From Arsukibacterium sp. UBA3155 (GTDB taxonomy: Bacteria; Pseudomonadota; Gammaproteobacteria; Enterobacterales; Alteromonadaceae): 64,000 nucleotides of DNA. The stretch covers positions 249,645-313,644 of the forward strand of contig DEYP01000028.1 in NCBI GenBank assembly GCA_002364615.1, given 5' to 3'. The translations under genes were made by a program, and so were the position numbers. This document shows, piece by piece, positions 1 through 8,530 of the stretch. The notes under the pieces are model-generated. The model searched no databases, was not told the DNA's origin, and saw only the letters and a program-made list of their open reading frames with translations. Every line of letters begins with the position of its first letter. The stretch's first letter is position 1.

Positions 1-167
1 TTTGCCTTTTGCCACCAACTGGCCAGCGTAAAGCCCAGCGCCAATGCCAGCAAAAACCCCAATATTAACGCCAGGTTCCGCCAGCCGTTCGCAGCCTGAG
101 GCCTGACGAGAGGTGAAGGCGCCGGCGCGACTTGTTGCTTCAGGGCATCCATTAAAATTGACAACAT
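1..167 (-). CDS. gspB: GspB/ExeB-like type II secretion accessory protein, N-terminal part only
   Basis: The reading frame starts at an ATG that overlaps the stop of the upstream ATPase by one base (TAATG) and runs off the left edge, so only about 55 residues are visible. They begin MLSILMDALKQQ, the usual opening of GspB proteins, followed by a Pro/Ala linker and a hydrophobic stretch (about residues 35-51) that would be a single inner-membrane anchor. GspB proteins work with GspA to help place the secretin ring of the type II secretion system in the envelope. Family assignment rests on the N-terminal motif plus the gspA neighbour. The periplasmic domain lies outside the window. Confidence 0.7.
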   Translation of the reverse strand, partial: MLSILMDALKQQVAPAPSPLVRPQAANGWRNLALILGFLLALALGFTLASWWQKA

Positions 168-1105
168 TAACCTCGCAGTATAGGCATTAGCACCATTGCT
201 AATAAAAACCCGACAACTATACCAGTGGCGGTCAATAACGGCCACAACCAGCCTGGCAATGTCTGGCTGGGCCTGACAACGGCGTGTTGCTGGTTTGGCG
301 GCAGCACTTCAGTTGCCGCCAGCTGTACCTGTGCCAGCTCTACCGTGGCTTGCTGCTGACTATATGCCGCCAGCATAGCCCGATCGGCCAGTAAATTAAG
401 CAATCGTGGAATACCACCACTGTGCTGATAAAGCGCAGTAATCGCTTTGCTACTAAATACCGGCCGGCTGCAACCCGCTACGTGCAGCCGGTATTTTAAA
501 TAGTGCTCAACGTCCGTTACAGCCAACGGTAACAAGTGATAGCGGGCAGTAATGCGCTGCGCTAACTGACGTAAGTCATTGCGCTGCAGTAACTGCTGCA
601 ATTCAGGCTGCCCAATTAAAATAACCTGCAGCAATTTTTTGGTATTGGTTTCCAGGTTGGTCAACAAACGCAGCTGCTCCAGCACCGCTGGCTGTAAATG
701 CTGTGCTTCGTCTATTATCAGAATAGTTTTTTTACCTGCCTGATGATTTTTCTGCAGGCGCTGGGTAATTTTATCGCCCAACAGTTTTAAACTGGCATCC
801 GCTTTTTTATAGCGAATTTTCAGCTCATCACAAATTGCAGCCAGCAGTTCCAATGCAGATAACGTAGGATTTAAAATAAAGGCAACATCGGTATTGCTAT
901 CCAGTTCCTGTAACAGGGTGCGAGAGACGGTAGTTTTCCCGGTACCCACTTCACCGGTTAACAGCACAAAACCGCCAGCATCGCCCAGACCATAGCGTAA
1001 ATGCGCTAATGCCTCAGTATGACGCGCGCCCAGATACATAAAATCCGGGTTAGGGGCAATTGAAAAGGGCGGACTGGTTAAACCGAAAAAACCGGTATAC
1101 ATCAA
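167..1105 (-). CDS. gspA: GspA/ExeA-type AAA ATPase
   Basis: A 312-residue AAA ATPase. Walker A is GEVGTGKTT at about residues 51-59 and Walker B is ILIIDEAQ at about 128-135. The opening (YTGFFGLTSPPFSIAPNP) is typical of ExeA/GspA and MshM proteins. A C-terminal hydrophobic segment (about 284-306) would anchor it in the inner membrane with the ATPase in the cytoplasm. Aeromonas ExeA is about 550 residues and carries a periplasmic peptidoglycan-binding domain, which is absent here, so this is the short form. The next gene is a gspB homologue overlapping by one base, which favours a GspA role over pilus-type MshM. Start is ATG at 1103-1105. Confidence 0.75.
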   Translation of the reverse strand: MMYTGFFGLTSPPFSIAPNPDFMYLGARHTEALAHLRYGLGDAGGFVLLTGEVGTGKTTVSRTLLQELDSNTDVAFILNPTLSALELLAAICDELKIRYKKADASLKLLGDKITQRLQKNHQAGKKTILIIDEAQHLQPAVLEQLRLLTNLETNTKKLLQVILIGQPELQQLLQRNDLRQLAQRITARYHLLPLAVTDVEHYLKYRLHVAGCSRPVFSSKAITALYQHSGGIPRLLNLLADRAMLAAYSQQQATVELAQVQLAATEVLPPNQQHAVVRPSQTLPGWLWPLLTATGIVVGFLLAMVLMPILRG

Positions 1106-1181
1106 AGCATCCTGCGTTAATAGCGCTGCAAATTAGACTGACGGCGCTATAATGGCAAAAAATAAGCAATCAGGAAAGCAT

Positions 1182-2414
1182 GTGCAAAGATATCTTGTAG
1201 GTGGTGCAGTACGTGATGAGCTGCTGGGCTATCCCTTTCATGAACATGATTGGGTGGTCGTGGGCGCCACGCCTGAGCAAATGCTGGGGGCAGGCTACCA
1301 ACAGGTCGGCAAAGATTTCCCGGTGTTTCTGCATCCACAAACCAAGGAAGAGCACGCGCTGGCACGGACCGAGCGTAAAAATGGTAAGGGTTACACCGGC
1401 TTTAGCGTTTATGCTGCGCCCGACGTTACCCTGGAGCAGGACTTACAACGGCGTGATTTAACCATCAATGCGATTGCCAGAGACGACAACGGCAATTATA
1501 TCGACCCATTTAACGGCCGGGCTGACATTGAGCAGAGAGTTTTGCGCCATGTCTCAGCAGCATTTGCTGAAGACCCACTGCGCGTGCTGCGGGTTGCCCG
1601 TTTTTATGCCCGCTACGCCCACCTGGGCTTTAGGGTAGCCGATGACACCATGGCGTTAATGCGCCAGCTAAGCCATAGTGGTGAGTTACAAACCTTAAGC
1701 CCGGAGCGGGTGTGGCAGGAAACCGCTAAAGCATTAAACAGCCAAAGCCCGGCCGCTTATTTTCAGCTGCTTTATCATTGCGGTGCGCTGCAGGCGTTAA
1801 TGCCTGAATTGGCAGCGTTATGGGGAGTGCCGCAGCCAGAAAAGTGGCATCCGGAAATTGATACTGGTGTTCACACCCTGCTGGTGCTTGGCCAGGCCGC
1901 AACGATGTCTGATCGGCTGGATATCCGTTTTGCCTCCCTGGTGCATGACTTAGGCAAAGGCGTCACCAAAGCCGAGCTGTTGCCGTCCCACCATGGTCAC
2001 GAGTACACCGGCCTGAAGTTAATTGAGCAGCTGTGTCAGCGATTGCGAGTGCCAAATGATTGTCGTGAGCTGGCACTGCTGGTCTGTGAATACCATCAGC
2101 TGGTACATAAAGCCCGCGAATTAAAGTCGGCCACAATACTCAAGCTGTTTAATGGTATTGATTTGTGGCGTAAACCACAGCGTCTGGATGACATTTTATG
2201 CTGTTGTCAGGCTGATTTGCGCGGTCGCACAGGGTTTGAGCAGGCTGACTACCCGCAGGCCCGTTATTTACAACACCTGGCCCATGCCGCTAAGGCGGTG
2301 AATGTGCGCGATATTGTCGCCACGGGTATTCAGGGTGCAGCCATTGGTGATGCGTTACAACGCGCCCGCTTAGCGGCGATCAGCACAGCAAAGCGGGCCT
2401 GGCAGGACAATTAG
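1182..2414 (+). CDS. cca: CCA tRNA nucleotidyltransferase
   Basis: Adds or repairs the 3' CCA of tRNAs using CTP and ATP. The N-terminal nucleotidyltransferase head shows [13 protein letters not shown] and the RRDLTINA motif; the C-terminal half has an HD phosphohydrolase motif (VHDLGKG), as in the multifunctional E. coli enzyme of 412 residues. An in-frame ATG lies at 1152, but it has no ribosome binding site and sits in a TATAAT box (1148-1153). GTG at 1182 has AGGA six bases upstream and gives VQRYLVGG, matching where E. coli Cca begins, so I place the start there (410 residues). The gene is divergent from gspA and convergent with uppP, which ends 24 bases away. Confidence 0.93.
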   Translation: MQRYLVGGAVRDELLGYPFHEHDWVVVGATPEQMLGAGYQQVGKDFPVFLHPQTKEEHALARTERKNGKGYTGFSVYAAPDVTLEQDLQRRDLTINAIARDDNGNYIDPFNGRADIEQRVLRHVSAAFAEDPLRVLRVARFYARYAHLGFRVADDTMALMRQLSHSGELQTLSPERVWQETAKALNSQSPAAYFQLLYHCGALQALMPELAALWGVPQPEKWHPEIDTGVHTLLVLGQAATMSDRLDIRFASLVHDLGKGVTKAELLPSHHGHEYTGLKLIEQLCQRLRVPNDCRELALLVCEYHQLVHKARELKSATILKLFNGIDLWRKPQRLDDILCCCQADLRGRTGFEQADYPQARYLQHLAHAAKAVNVRDIVATGIQGAAIGDALQRARLAAISTAKRAWQDN

Positions 2415-2438
2415 CTTTTTTCTCAAAGACTAAGTGCC

Positions 2439-3245
2439 TCAGGCGGCAAACCACCCGAGGAAAATAATCAGCCCTACTCCTAATAACAGCCGGTAAATCA
2501 CAAAGGGCAGCATGCCCATCCGGCTGATAACTTTCAGGAAAAAGTGAATACAAATTATCGCGCTGATAAACGCCAGGCCCATTCCCAGCAATATCGCGTT
2601 TAAGTCAAATCGCGTTGGTTCGGCCAATAATTTACTGGCCTGATATCCGCCGCTTAACATAATAATCGGAATAGATAATAAAAAAGAGAACCGCGCCGCG
2701 CTGACTTTATCTAAACCCAGTAGCATCGCCGCAGTCATGGTAATGCCAGAACGCGACGTACCCGGGATCAATGAGATAGCCTGAGCAACACCAATAAATA
2801 ACGCCTGCCCCCAGGTAAGCTGCTCCATACTTTGTTGCTGTTTCGCCGTAGCATCAGCCCACCACAATGCCAGACCAAAGATAATGGTGGTGCTGGCGAG
2901 TACCCAGGGTGAACGTAAGTAGGTTTCTATGTAATCTGCCGCTAATAAACCCGCCAGTCCGGCGGGAATGGTTGCCAGAATAACCCACCACGCCAATTTA
3001 CTATCGGTACTGTGGCGACCGCCAAGGCTTTGCACCCAGCCTACGGTTAAGCGGCCTATGTCCTGCCTGAAATACAGGATGACCGCCAGCAACGTGCCGA
3101 CATGCACCGCGACATCAAAAGCGATACCCTGATCTCGCCAGCCCAGAATAGCCGACGGCAAAATAAGGTGCGCTGATGATGAAATAGGTAAAAACTCAGT
3201 AAAGCCCTGCAGAATAGCTAAAATAATAACTTCTACCGTACTCAA
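2439..3245 (-). CDS. uppP: Undecaprenyl-diphosphatase (BacA/UppP)
   Basis: An integral membrane phosphatase of 268 residues that recycles undecaprenyl pyrophosphate to the monophosphate carrier used for peptidoglycan and other glycans; overexpression in this family gives bacitracin resistance. Signature motifs are visible: [15 protein letters not shown] near residue 14 and PGTSRSG near 160, with about eight hydrophobic segments. The start is TTG (3243-3245), preceded by a good ribosome binding site (GGAGTGAG), and it overlaps the folK stop by three bases. It is therefore probably translated with folB and folK from one transcript. Confidence 0.95.
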   Translation of the reverse strand: MSTVEVIILAILQGFTEFLPISSSAHLILPSAILGWRDQGIAFDVAVHVGTLLAVILYFRQDIGRLTVGWVQSLGGRHSTDSKLAWWVILATIPAGLAGLLAADYIETYLRSPWVLASTTIIFGLALWWADATAKQQQSMEQLTWGQALFIGVAQAISLIPGTSRSGITMTAAMLLGLDKVSAARFSFLLSIPIIMLSGGYQASKLLAEPTRFDLNAILLGMGLAFISAIICIHFFLKVISRMGMLPFVIYRLLLGVGLIIFLGWFAA

Positions 3246-3739
3246 TTACACTCACTCCAATTAAACGGCACTGGCCAGATTTGTTGTTTGTTTTTAGGAT
3301 AATCCTGCCACAGTCTGGCATAGCTTAACCCGCTTTGCGGATGGATGTCGTCCGGTGCTAACTCCGCCATTGGCCATAGCACAAAAGCATTTTCAGTAAT
3401 TTCACCCCGAGGCAGAACAACCGGTTGCTGGCAAATCGTGTGATCGTAAGTCAGTAAATCTAAATCCAGGGTGCGACCACAAAATTTTTCAGCTCCGCGG
3501 ATCCGGCCATGGCTATCTTCAATTTGTTTAAGTACCAATACACAATCGGCAATACTTAATGCGGTATCGGTAGCGGCGACCAGATTGTAAAACGGATCGC
3601 CGTTAAAGCCGACCGCTTCGCTTTCATACACTCTGGATAATTGCACCTGACCAAAATACTGCTGCAAGGACAATACGCCGGCCCGAACATAGTGCTCGCG
3701 GTCTGTGTTGCTGCCAATACTGATAAAAATACGAGCCAT
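3242..3739 (-). CDS. folK: 6-hydroxymethyl-7,8-dihydropterin pyrophosphokinase
   Basis: Transfers pyrophosphate from ATP to 6-hydroxymethyl-7,8-dihydropterin in folate synthesis. The 165-residue protein has the family start ([14 protein letters not shown]), the acceptor loop with FYNLVAA, and the catalytic segment [13 protein letters not shown] near residues 87-99. It follows folB with a one-base overlap (TGATG) and overlaps uppP, so the order folB-folK-uppP forms a compact unit. FolB makes the substrate that FolK uses, which explains the pairing. In E. coli the main folK lies elsewhere next to pcnB; here it sits beside folB. Confidence 0.93.
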   Translation of the reverse strand: MARIFISIGSNTDREHYVRAGVLSLQQYFGQVQLSRVYESEAVGFNGDPFYNLVAATDTALSIADCVLVLKQIEDSHGRIRGAEKFCGRTLDLDLLTYDHTICQQPVVLPRGEITENAFVLWPMAELAPDDIHPQSGLSYARLWQDYPKNKQQIWPVPFNWSECN

Positions 3740-4131
3740 CAGGCTTGCTCCCGTGCCGTCATTGACGACTCCCTGACCGCTGCGGCTGTGCGAACAATAT
3801 GCACACCGACCGTTTGCGCCTGAGCCACCGCACCTGGCTTGCTGACAGTCACTTCTACTTTGCTGGTGGCAAATTCCGTCAGTAACATGCTGGCCACCCG
3901 TTCTGCTACGGTTTCAATCAGCTCTATCGGCTGGGCGGTGATCAGCGTCGTCACTTTTTCAGCAATAACGGCATAATCGAGGGTCAGGCTGATATCGTCG
4001 GTCGCGGCGGCCGTGCGCTGGTCAGCTGTCAGGGTTAAATCAAGCAACAACCGCTGCTGAATGGATTTCTCCCAGTCGTAAACTCCGATAACGGTATCGA
4101 CTTGTAGCTGTTTTATAAAAACTATGTCCAT
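3739..4131 (-). CDS. folB: Dihydroneopterin aldolase
   Basis: A 130-residue dihydroneopterin aldolase, which cleaves dihydroneopterin to 6-hydroxymethyl-dihydropterin and glycolaldehyde in folate synthesis. The N-terminus MDIVFIKQLQVDTVIGVYDWEK is typical, including the conserved Glu of VYDWE. The LDYAVIAEKV and ELIETVAERV segments line the pterin site in the family, and VTVSKPGAV supplies the late conserved Lys. It is first in the folB-folK-uppP unit and divergent from plsY, with about 137 bases between them that must carry both promoters. Confidence 0.93.
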   Translation of the reverse strand: MDIVFIKQLQVDTVIGVYDWEKSIQQRLLLDLTLTADQRTAAATDDISLTLDYAVIAEKVTTLITAQPIELIETVAERVASMLLTEFATSKVEVTVSKPGAVAQAQTVGVHIVRTAAAVRESSMTAREQA

Positions 4132-4268
4132 TCAGTTAAATCCGGATTGCGTTATTTTTCGTTTAAGGTAGGCTGGTCGGATAGGTAAATAGCCACCAAG
4201 CCCTTATTCTGCTGCTATAAAGCGAGCGGCAATCTTATCGTAAAAACTGGTGCTGAGGAACCGTCGGA

Positions 4269-4874
4269 ATGACCCTGCTGATTGTTATTATGATGTTTGC
4301 TGCCTATTTATTAGGCTCGGTGTCATCAGCAGTGCTGGTATGCCAGCTTTTTCGCCTGCCCGATCCCCGCTTTCACGGTTCAGGCAACCCAGGTGCTACT
4401 AACGTGTTACGCCTCGGCGGTGCCTTCCCGGCAGTACTGGTGTTGGTGTTTGATATATTAAAAGGCACTATTCCGGTCTGGGGCTCGTATTTTTTACAAA
4501 TTGAACCCATCTGGCTTGGCGCTATCGCCATTTGTGCCTGTTTAGGCCACATTTACCCGGTGTTTTTCGGCTTTAAAGGTGGCAAGGCGGTGGCTACCGC
4601 GTTTGGCGCCATGATGCCAATAGGCTTGGATCTGGCCGGGCTGCTCATTGCCAGCTGGATTTTACTGGTGGCACTAAGTGGCTACTCGTCGTTAGCCGCT
4701 ATTATTACTGTGGCATTAGCACCGCTGTTTACCTGGTGGATAAAGCCCTTATATACCATCCCGGTATTAATGCTGAGCATTTTGATTATTGCCCGCCATC
4801 GCCAGAATATTGTCCGGCTGTATCAGGGCAAAGAGAGCAAAGTGTGGGATAAATCTAAGCGCATTCGCGAGTGA
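4269..4874 (+). CDS. plsY: Acyl-phosphate:glycerol-3-phosphate acyltransferase
   Basis: An inner-membrane enzyme of 201 residues that transfers the acyl group from acyl phosphate to glycerol-3-phosphate, the first acylation in phospholipid synthesis. The catalytic and phosphate-binding motifs are present: [12 protein letters not shown] near residue 37, [18 protein letters not shown] near 97, and a late RHRQNI near 176. Five or more hydrophobic segments fit the family topology. It is divergent from folB and convergent with tsaD; an inverted-repeat element occupies the space between plsY and tsaD. The same folB/plsY adjacency occurs in E. coli (ygiG/ygiH). Confidence 0.95.
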   Translation: MTLLIVIMMFAAYLLGSVSSAVLVCQLFRLPDPRFHGSGNPGATNVLRLGGAFPAVLVLVFDILKGTIPVWGSYFLQIEPIWLGAIAICACLGHIYPVFFGFKGGKAVATAFGAMMPIGLDLAGLLIASWILLVALSGYSSLAAIITVALAPLFTWWIKPLYTIPVLMLSILIIARHRQNIVRLYQGKESKVWDKSKRIRE

Positions 4875-4929
4875 TTCTTTAGCGTTTCAATAATAAAACT
4901 CTTTTTATAAAAAACAAAGTTCCCAACGC

Positions 4930-5058
4930 AAGGTTGGAATCCGGCTTAAGCGGCTGGGCTTAAGGTTGCAACTCCCGCCCTGGCTCGCCACAGCAACTCG
5001 CTACCGCTTGCGCGTTCGCTCAGACACTCTGTGGCGCCCAGATCGGGATTCCAACCTT
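4930..5058. repeat. Short inverted-repeat element between plsY and tsaD
   Basis: A perfect 13-base inverted repeat (AAGGTTGGAATCC at 4930-4942 and its complement at 5046-5058) brackets about 103 bases. The arms resemble a tRNA T-arm core (GGTTCGAATCC) with one changed base. The interior contains two copies of GCTTAAG (4944-4950 and 4959-4965) but no coding frame I believe. It could be a small non-autonomous repeat or a long hairpin ending both convergent transcripts. No other copy was noticed in this window. Confidence 0.5.
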
Positions 5059-5074
5059 CCGCTTTTTAAGCGAT

Positions 5075-6088
5075 TTATACCGGCGCTAATTCCTGCATTG
5101 GCCAACGTGGCGTTACACCAATGGTTAAATCTTGCTGCTGGCCAGCCTGCAAACGCTGACACCCGGCATAGGCAATCATTGCGCCATTATCCGTACAAAA
5201 CTCTTTACGTGGATAATAGACTTCACCACCCCTGCGTTTTAATAATACCGCCAGCTGCTCCCGCAGCGACAGGTTAGCACTGACGCCACCGGCAATCACC
5301 AGCCGCTGAAAACCGGTTTGATCCAACGCCCGCTCGCATTTAATCACCAGGGTATCTACCACCGCTTGTTGAAACGAGGCGGCAATATCGGCCTGTACCT
5401 GCTCGCCGCTGCCTTCTTTAGCAATGACATTAGCCGCCGAAGTTTTCAGACCACTAAAACTAAAATCCAGCCCGGGCCGGTCAGTCATTGGCCGTGGGAA
5501 CTTATATTTTTTACTGTCGCCGGTTAGTGCCAGTTTTGCCAGCAACGGGCCGCCCGGATAATCCAGGCCCATTAGTTTTGCGGTTTTATCAAACGCCTCA
5601 CCGGCCGCGTCATCTATCGACTCGCCCAGCAACTCATACCGGCCAATACTCTCCACTCCAACCAGCTGAGTGTGGCCGCCGGATACCAGTAGCGCTAAAA
5701 AAGGAAACGGCGGTGGATTATCTTCCAACATGGGTGCTAATAAATGGCCTTCCATATGATGTACCGCCAGCGCTGGCCTCTGCCAGGCATAGGCCAGGCT
5801 GCGACCTATGGTAGCGCCGACCAGCAAGGCCCCGGCTAACCCAGGCCCGGCTGTATAGGCTACGCCATCAATATCACTGGCCGTTACGCCGGCTTGTTTA
5901 AGCGCCTGCTTAATCAATGGTAAGGTTTTTTTAACATGGTCGCGCGACGCCAGCTCAGGCACGACTCCGCCGTAATCAGCATGCAACGGGATCTGGCTAT
6001 ACAGCACATGGCTTAGCAGCCCTTTTTCACTATCATAAATAGCAATAGCCGTTTCATCACAGGATGTCTCTATACCTAATACGCGCAT
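5075..6088 (-). CDS. tsaD: tRNA N6-threonylcarbamoyladenosine synthase subunit TsaD
   Basis: Catalytic subunit of the t6A37 tRNA modification complex with TsaB, TsaE and TsaC. The 337-residue protein has the ASKHA fold signatures: [14 protein letters not shown] at the start, the metal-binding HMEGHL (about residue 111) and SGGHTQL (about 136), and the late [10 protein letters not shown] motif. It ends with [14 protein letters not shown]. It is divergent from rpsU, the same arrangement as in E. coli, and the gap of about 240 bases carries the rpsU operon promoter. Confidence 0.96.
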   Translation of the reverse strand: MRVLGIETSCDETAIAIYDSEKGLLSHVLYSQIPLHADYGGVVPELASRDHVKKTLPLIKQALKQAGVTASDIDGVAYTAGPGLAGALLVGATIGRSLAYAWQRPALAVHHMEGHLLAPMLEDNPPPFPFLALLVSGGHTQLVGVESIGRYELLGESIDDAAGEAFDKTAKLMGLDYPGGPLLAKLALTGDSKKYKFPRPMTDRPGLDFSFSGLKTSAANVIAKEGSGEQVQADIAASFQQAVVDTLVIKCERALDQTGFQRLVIAGGVSANLSLREQLAVLLKRRGGEVYYPRKEFCTDNGAMIAYAGCQRLQAGQQQDLTIGVTPRWPMQELAPV

Positions 6089-6234
6089 CGTCTTCCCAAA
6101 AATCGTGTTAAAAAATCAGCAAATAGTAGGATCTGGCCAGAAAGTTCAGGTACACTTGCCGGCCTTTAACGCGCGCATTGTATCGACTTCACCGTGTCAG
6201 AGCCAGAAGATCTGATTTAAGATCACTTATTCGC

Positions 6235-6264
6235 TTTACATTGGTAGGGGTTTTTGCGTAAAAT
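6235..6264 (+). promoter_or_regulatory. Sigma-70 promoter of the rpsU-dnaG-rpoD operon
   Basis: TTTACA (6235-6240), an 18-base spacer and TAAAAT (6259-6264) resemble a sigma-70 promoter about 60 bases upstream of rpsU. No other comparable match was seen in the tsaD-rpsU gap. Transcription would start near 6271. Confidence 0.55.
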
Positions 6265-6286
6265 GCCGCACCATTTTTAATCGTAA

Positions 6287-6304
6287 TTGGTTACCGATAA
6301 CCAA
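6287..6304 (+). promoter_or_regulatory. Hairpin in the rpsU leader
   Basis: TTGGTTA (6287-6293), loop CCGA, TAACCAA (6298-6304): a perfect 7-base-pair stem in the predicted rpsU leader. It ends just before the ribosome binding site GAGGTGAG (about 6313-6320). It has no T-run, so it is not a terminator; a role in mRNA stability or translation control is inference. Confidence 0.4.
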
Positions 6305-6326
6305 GTTTGACCGAGGTGAGAATTTA

Positions 6327-6542
6327 ATGCCTGTTGTTAAAGTAAAAGAAAACGAACCCTTTGACGTAGCGTTACGTCGTTTTAAGCGCTCTTGTGAAAA
6401 AGCTGGCGTGTTGGCTGATGTTCGCGCAAAAGAATTTTACGAGAAGCCTACCTGGGTTCGTAAGCGCAAGAAAGCTGCAGCGGTAAAACGCCATGCTAAG
6501 AAGCTTTCTCGCGAAAATGCACGTCGGATCCGCCTGTACTAA
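6327..6542 (+). CDS. rpsU: 30S ribosomal protein S21
   Basis: Ribosomal protein S21, 71 residues, the usual length. It opens [20 protein letters not shown] and is strongly basic, with the [20 protein letters not shown] stretch typical of gammaproteobacterial S21. It binds the 30S platform and helps initiation. The start has a clear ribosome binding site, GAGGTGAG. It heads the macromolecular synthesis operon with dnaG and rpoD. A terminator-like hairpin after it would lower expression of the downstream genes relative to this abundant ribosomal protein. Confidence 0.98.
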   Translation: MPVVKVKENEPFDVALRRFKRSCEKAGVLADVRAKEFYEKPTWVRKRKKAAAVKRHAKKLSRENARRIRLY

Positions 6543-6631
6543 TTACAGTCATCCGGCGTTAACCTGCCTAATTGCTTATTGGCGATTTTAGCTGGCAGGT
6601 TCGCAACAAGGTTTCAGGCCGATATCTGCAC

Positions 6632-6663
6632 ACCGTGTTCTTTGAGCACGGTTTGTCTTTTTC
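6632..6663 (+). terminator. Internal terminator between rpsU and dnaG
   Basis: ACCGTG (6632-6637) and CACGGT (6647-6652) form a stem around a 9-base loop, followed by the T-rich tract TTGTCTTTTTC (6653-6663). E. coli has an attenuating terminator at the same place, letting S21 be made in excess over DnaG and RpoD. Confidence 0.8.
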
Positions 6664-6686
6664 TGGAAAGCATATAAAGGACATCA

Positions 6687-8444
6687 GTGGCAGGACAAAT
6701 TCCGCGTCAGTTTATTGATGATCTGCTCGCCAGAACAGACATTGTAGAGCTGATTGACCAACGCGTACCCCTTAAAAAAGCAGGTAGTAAAAACTACTCT
6801 GCCTGTTGCCCGTTCCATAACGAAAAAAGCCCATCCTTTACTGTCAGCCCCGATAAACAGTTCTATCACTGTTTTGGTTGTGGCGCCCATGGTAATGCCA
6901 TCAGCTTTATGATGGAGTTTGAGCAACTGGAGTTTGTCGAGGCCATTGAAGAACTGGCCAAGCAACTGCATATGGAGGTGCCGCGCGAACAGGGCAAAGG
7001 CCCAAGCCGCCCTGCCGCACAGGCCGATGACTACAGCTTAATGCAGCAAGCTGCCGACTATTACCAGCAACAACTGCAGCAACATGCTAATGGCCCGGCG
7101 GTGCAACAGTATTTGCAAAAGCGGGGCTTGTCAGCGCAAACCATTACTGATTTTCAGCTGGGCTATGCCCCGGATGGCTGGGATGGTGTATTAAAGCAAT
7201 TAAGTAACGGCAAACCGCGGGCAGTGCGTGAACAGTTAATTGAGCTAAAGCTGGTTAACCGCAACGACAATGGCCGCGAATATGATTTTTTCCGCGACCG
7301 CTTAATGTTCCCTATTCATGATAAGCGGGGCCGGGTTATTGCCTTTGGTGGCCGTATTTTAAATGATGGCCAGCCCAAATATCTGAACTCGCCGGAAACC
7401 CGGCTGTTTCACAAAGGCCGCGAACTGTATGGCTTGTATCAGGTACGCCAGCAACCGGGTCATTTAAAGCAATTGTTGGTGGTTGAAGGTTACATGGACG
7501 TGGTCGCTCTGGCCGAGCACGATATCCGCTTTGCCGTAGCGTGTTTGGGCACCGCGACCACCTCAGATCAAATGCACACCCTGTTTCGCTACAGCCCGAA
7601 AGTAATTTGCTGTTACGACGGCGACCGGGCCGGCCGAGATGCAGCCTGGCGCGCCTTACAAAATGCCCTGCCGCAGTTAAAAGATGGGGTCGAACTGAAT
7701 TTTGTGTTCCTGCCCGATGGCGAAGACCCCGATTCGTTGGTGCAAAAAGAAGGTAAAGCCGCTTTTATGGCCCGCTTAGAGCAGGCGCTGCCACTCAGTC
7801 AGTATTTGTTTGAACATTTACTGCAGGAGTTTGACGCCAATACCGACGGTGGTAAATCCGCGTTAATGGCCAAAGGCAGTGAACTAATCAAGCAAATTCC
7901 CAGTAGTTTTTATCAGGAAACGTTACAACAAAAGCTGGATAATTTGCTGGGCCGCTCGAGTGAGCGCTTAAAACCGGCCAGCACGAGGCAGCAAGCACGG
8001 CCTGCCCCGGCTACAATTAAAATGACGCCTATGCGTCGGGCTATTGCGTTGTTGCTGCAAACTCCTGAGCTGGTTAACGTTATGCCTTACACCCCGGAAC
8101 TGGCCAGTGCCGATATTCCGGGCGTTAGTTTGTTACTGGCCGTGCAGCAGCATTTGGTCGATAAACCCGGGCTTAGCACCGCGCAATTGCTTGAATACTG
8201 GCGCGATCTGCCAGAGCATGCCATCCTGTTAAAACTGGCAGCCTGGCAACATCAGATCGAACCTGAGCAGCTTTCAGCGGAATTTCTGGATACGTTCCAC
8301 TCTATTGAAGACCAATATCTGCAACAACGACTGGAAGCTCTGGAACGAAAAGATAAACTAAAACAACTGACCCAGGCCGAACAACATGAATATGTGCTGT
8401 TGCTAAAAGCACTGAAAAGCAAAAAACCGCGACCAGCAGGCTAA
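6687..8444 (+). CDS. dnaG: DNA primase
   Basis: Synthesises RNA primers at the replication fork. The 585-residue protein has the N-terminal CHC2 zinc finger (CPFHNEKSPSF ... FHCFGCGAHG-like ligands at about residues 39-64), the primase core with the Toprim motif VVEGYMDVVAL (about 263-273) and the acidic CYDGDRAGRDAA segment, and a C-terminal helicase-binding domain from about residue 435. The start is GTG at 6687 with AAGGA five bases upstream; no better start fits. It lies 144 bases after rpsU, beyond the internal terminator, and 86 bases before rpoD. Confidence 0.97.
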   Translation: MAGQIPRQFIDDLLARTDIVELIDQRVPLKKAGSKNYSACCPFHNEKSPSFTVSPDKQFYHCFGCGAHGNAISFMMEFEQLEFVEAIEELAKQLHMEVPREQGKGPSRPAAQADDYSLMQQAADYYQQQLQQHANGPAVQQYLQKRGLSAQTITDFQLGYAPDGWDGVLKQLSNGKPRAVREQLIELKLVNRNDNGREYDFFRDRLMFPIHDKRGRVIAFGGRILNDGQPKYLNSPETRLFHKGRELYGLYQVRQQPGHLKQLLVVEGYMDVVALAEHDIRFAVACLGTATTSDQMHTLFRYSPKVICCYDGDRAGRDAAWRALQNALPQLKDGVELNFVFLPDGEDPDSLVQKEGKAAFMARLEQALPLSQYLFEHLLQEFDANTDGGKSALMAKGSELIKQIPSSFYQETLQQKLDNLLGRSSERLKPASTRQQARPAPATIKMTPMRRAIALLLQTPELVNVMPYTPELASADIPGVSLLLAVQQHLVDKPGLSTAQLLEYWRDLPEHAILLKLAAWQHQIEPEQLSAEFLDTFHSIEDQYLQQRLEALERKDKLKQLTQAEQHEYVLLLKALKSKKPRPAG

Positions 8445-8451
8445 CTCCGAC

Positions 8452-8480
8452 TGGCTAGAAAAGCTTCGGTTTGTTATAAT
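8452..8480 (+). promoter_or_regulatory. Possible internal promoter upstream of rpoD
   Basis: A perfect TATAAT (8475-8480) lies 50 bases before the rpoD start. The region 17 bases upstream (8452-8457) is a poor -35 match, so only the -10 box is convincing. E. coli rpoD has additional internal promoters in dnaG, which makes one here plausible. Confidence 0.35.
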
Positions 8481-8530
8481 CGCTAGTTCGCATTTTTATA
8501 TTAATCAACATTGGTGGAAGATAAGTCTCT

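Noticed and set aside
4966-5277. 103-residue plus-strand frame between plsY and tsaD
   Set aside because: It runs into tsaD on the opposite strand, has no ribosome binding site, and starts inside the inverted-repeat element.
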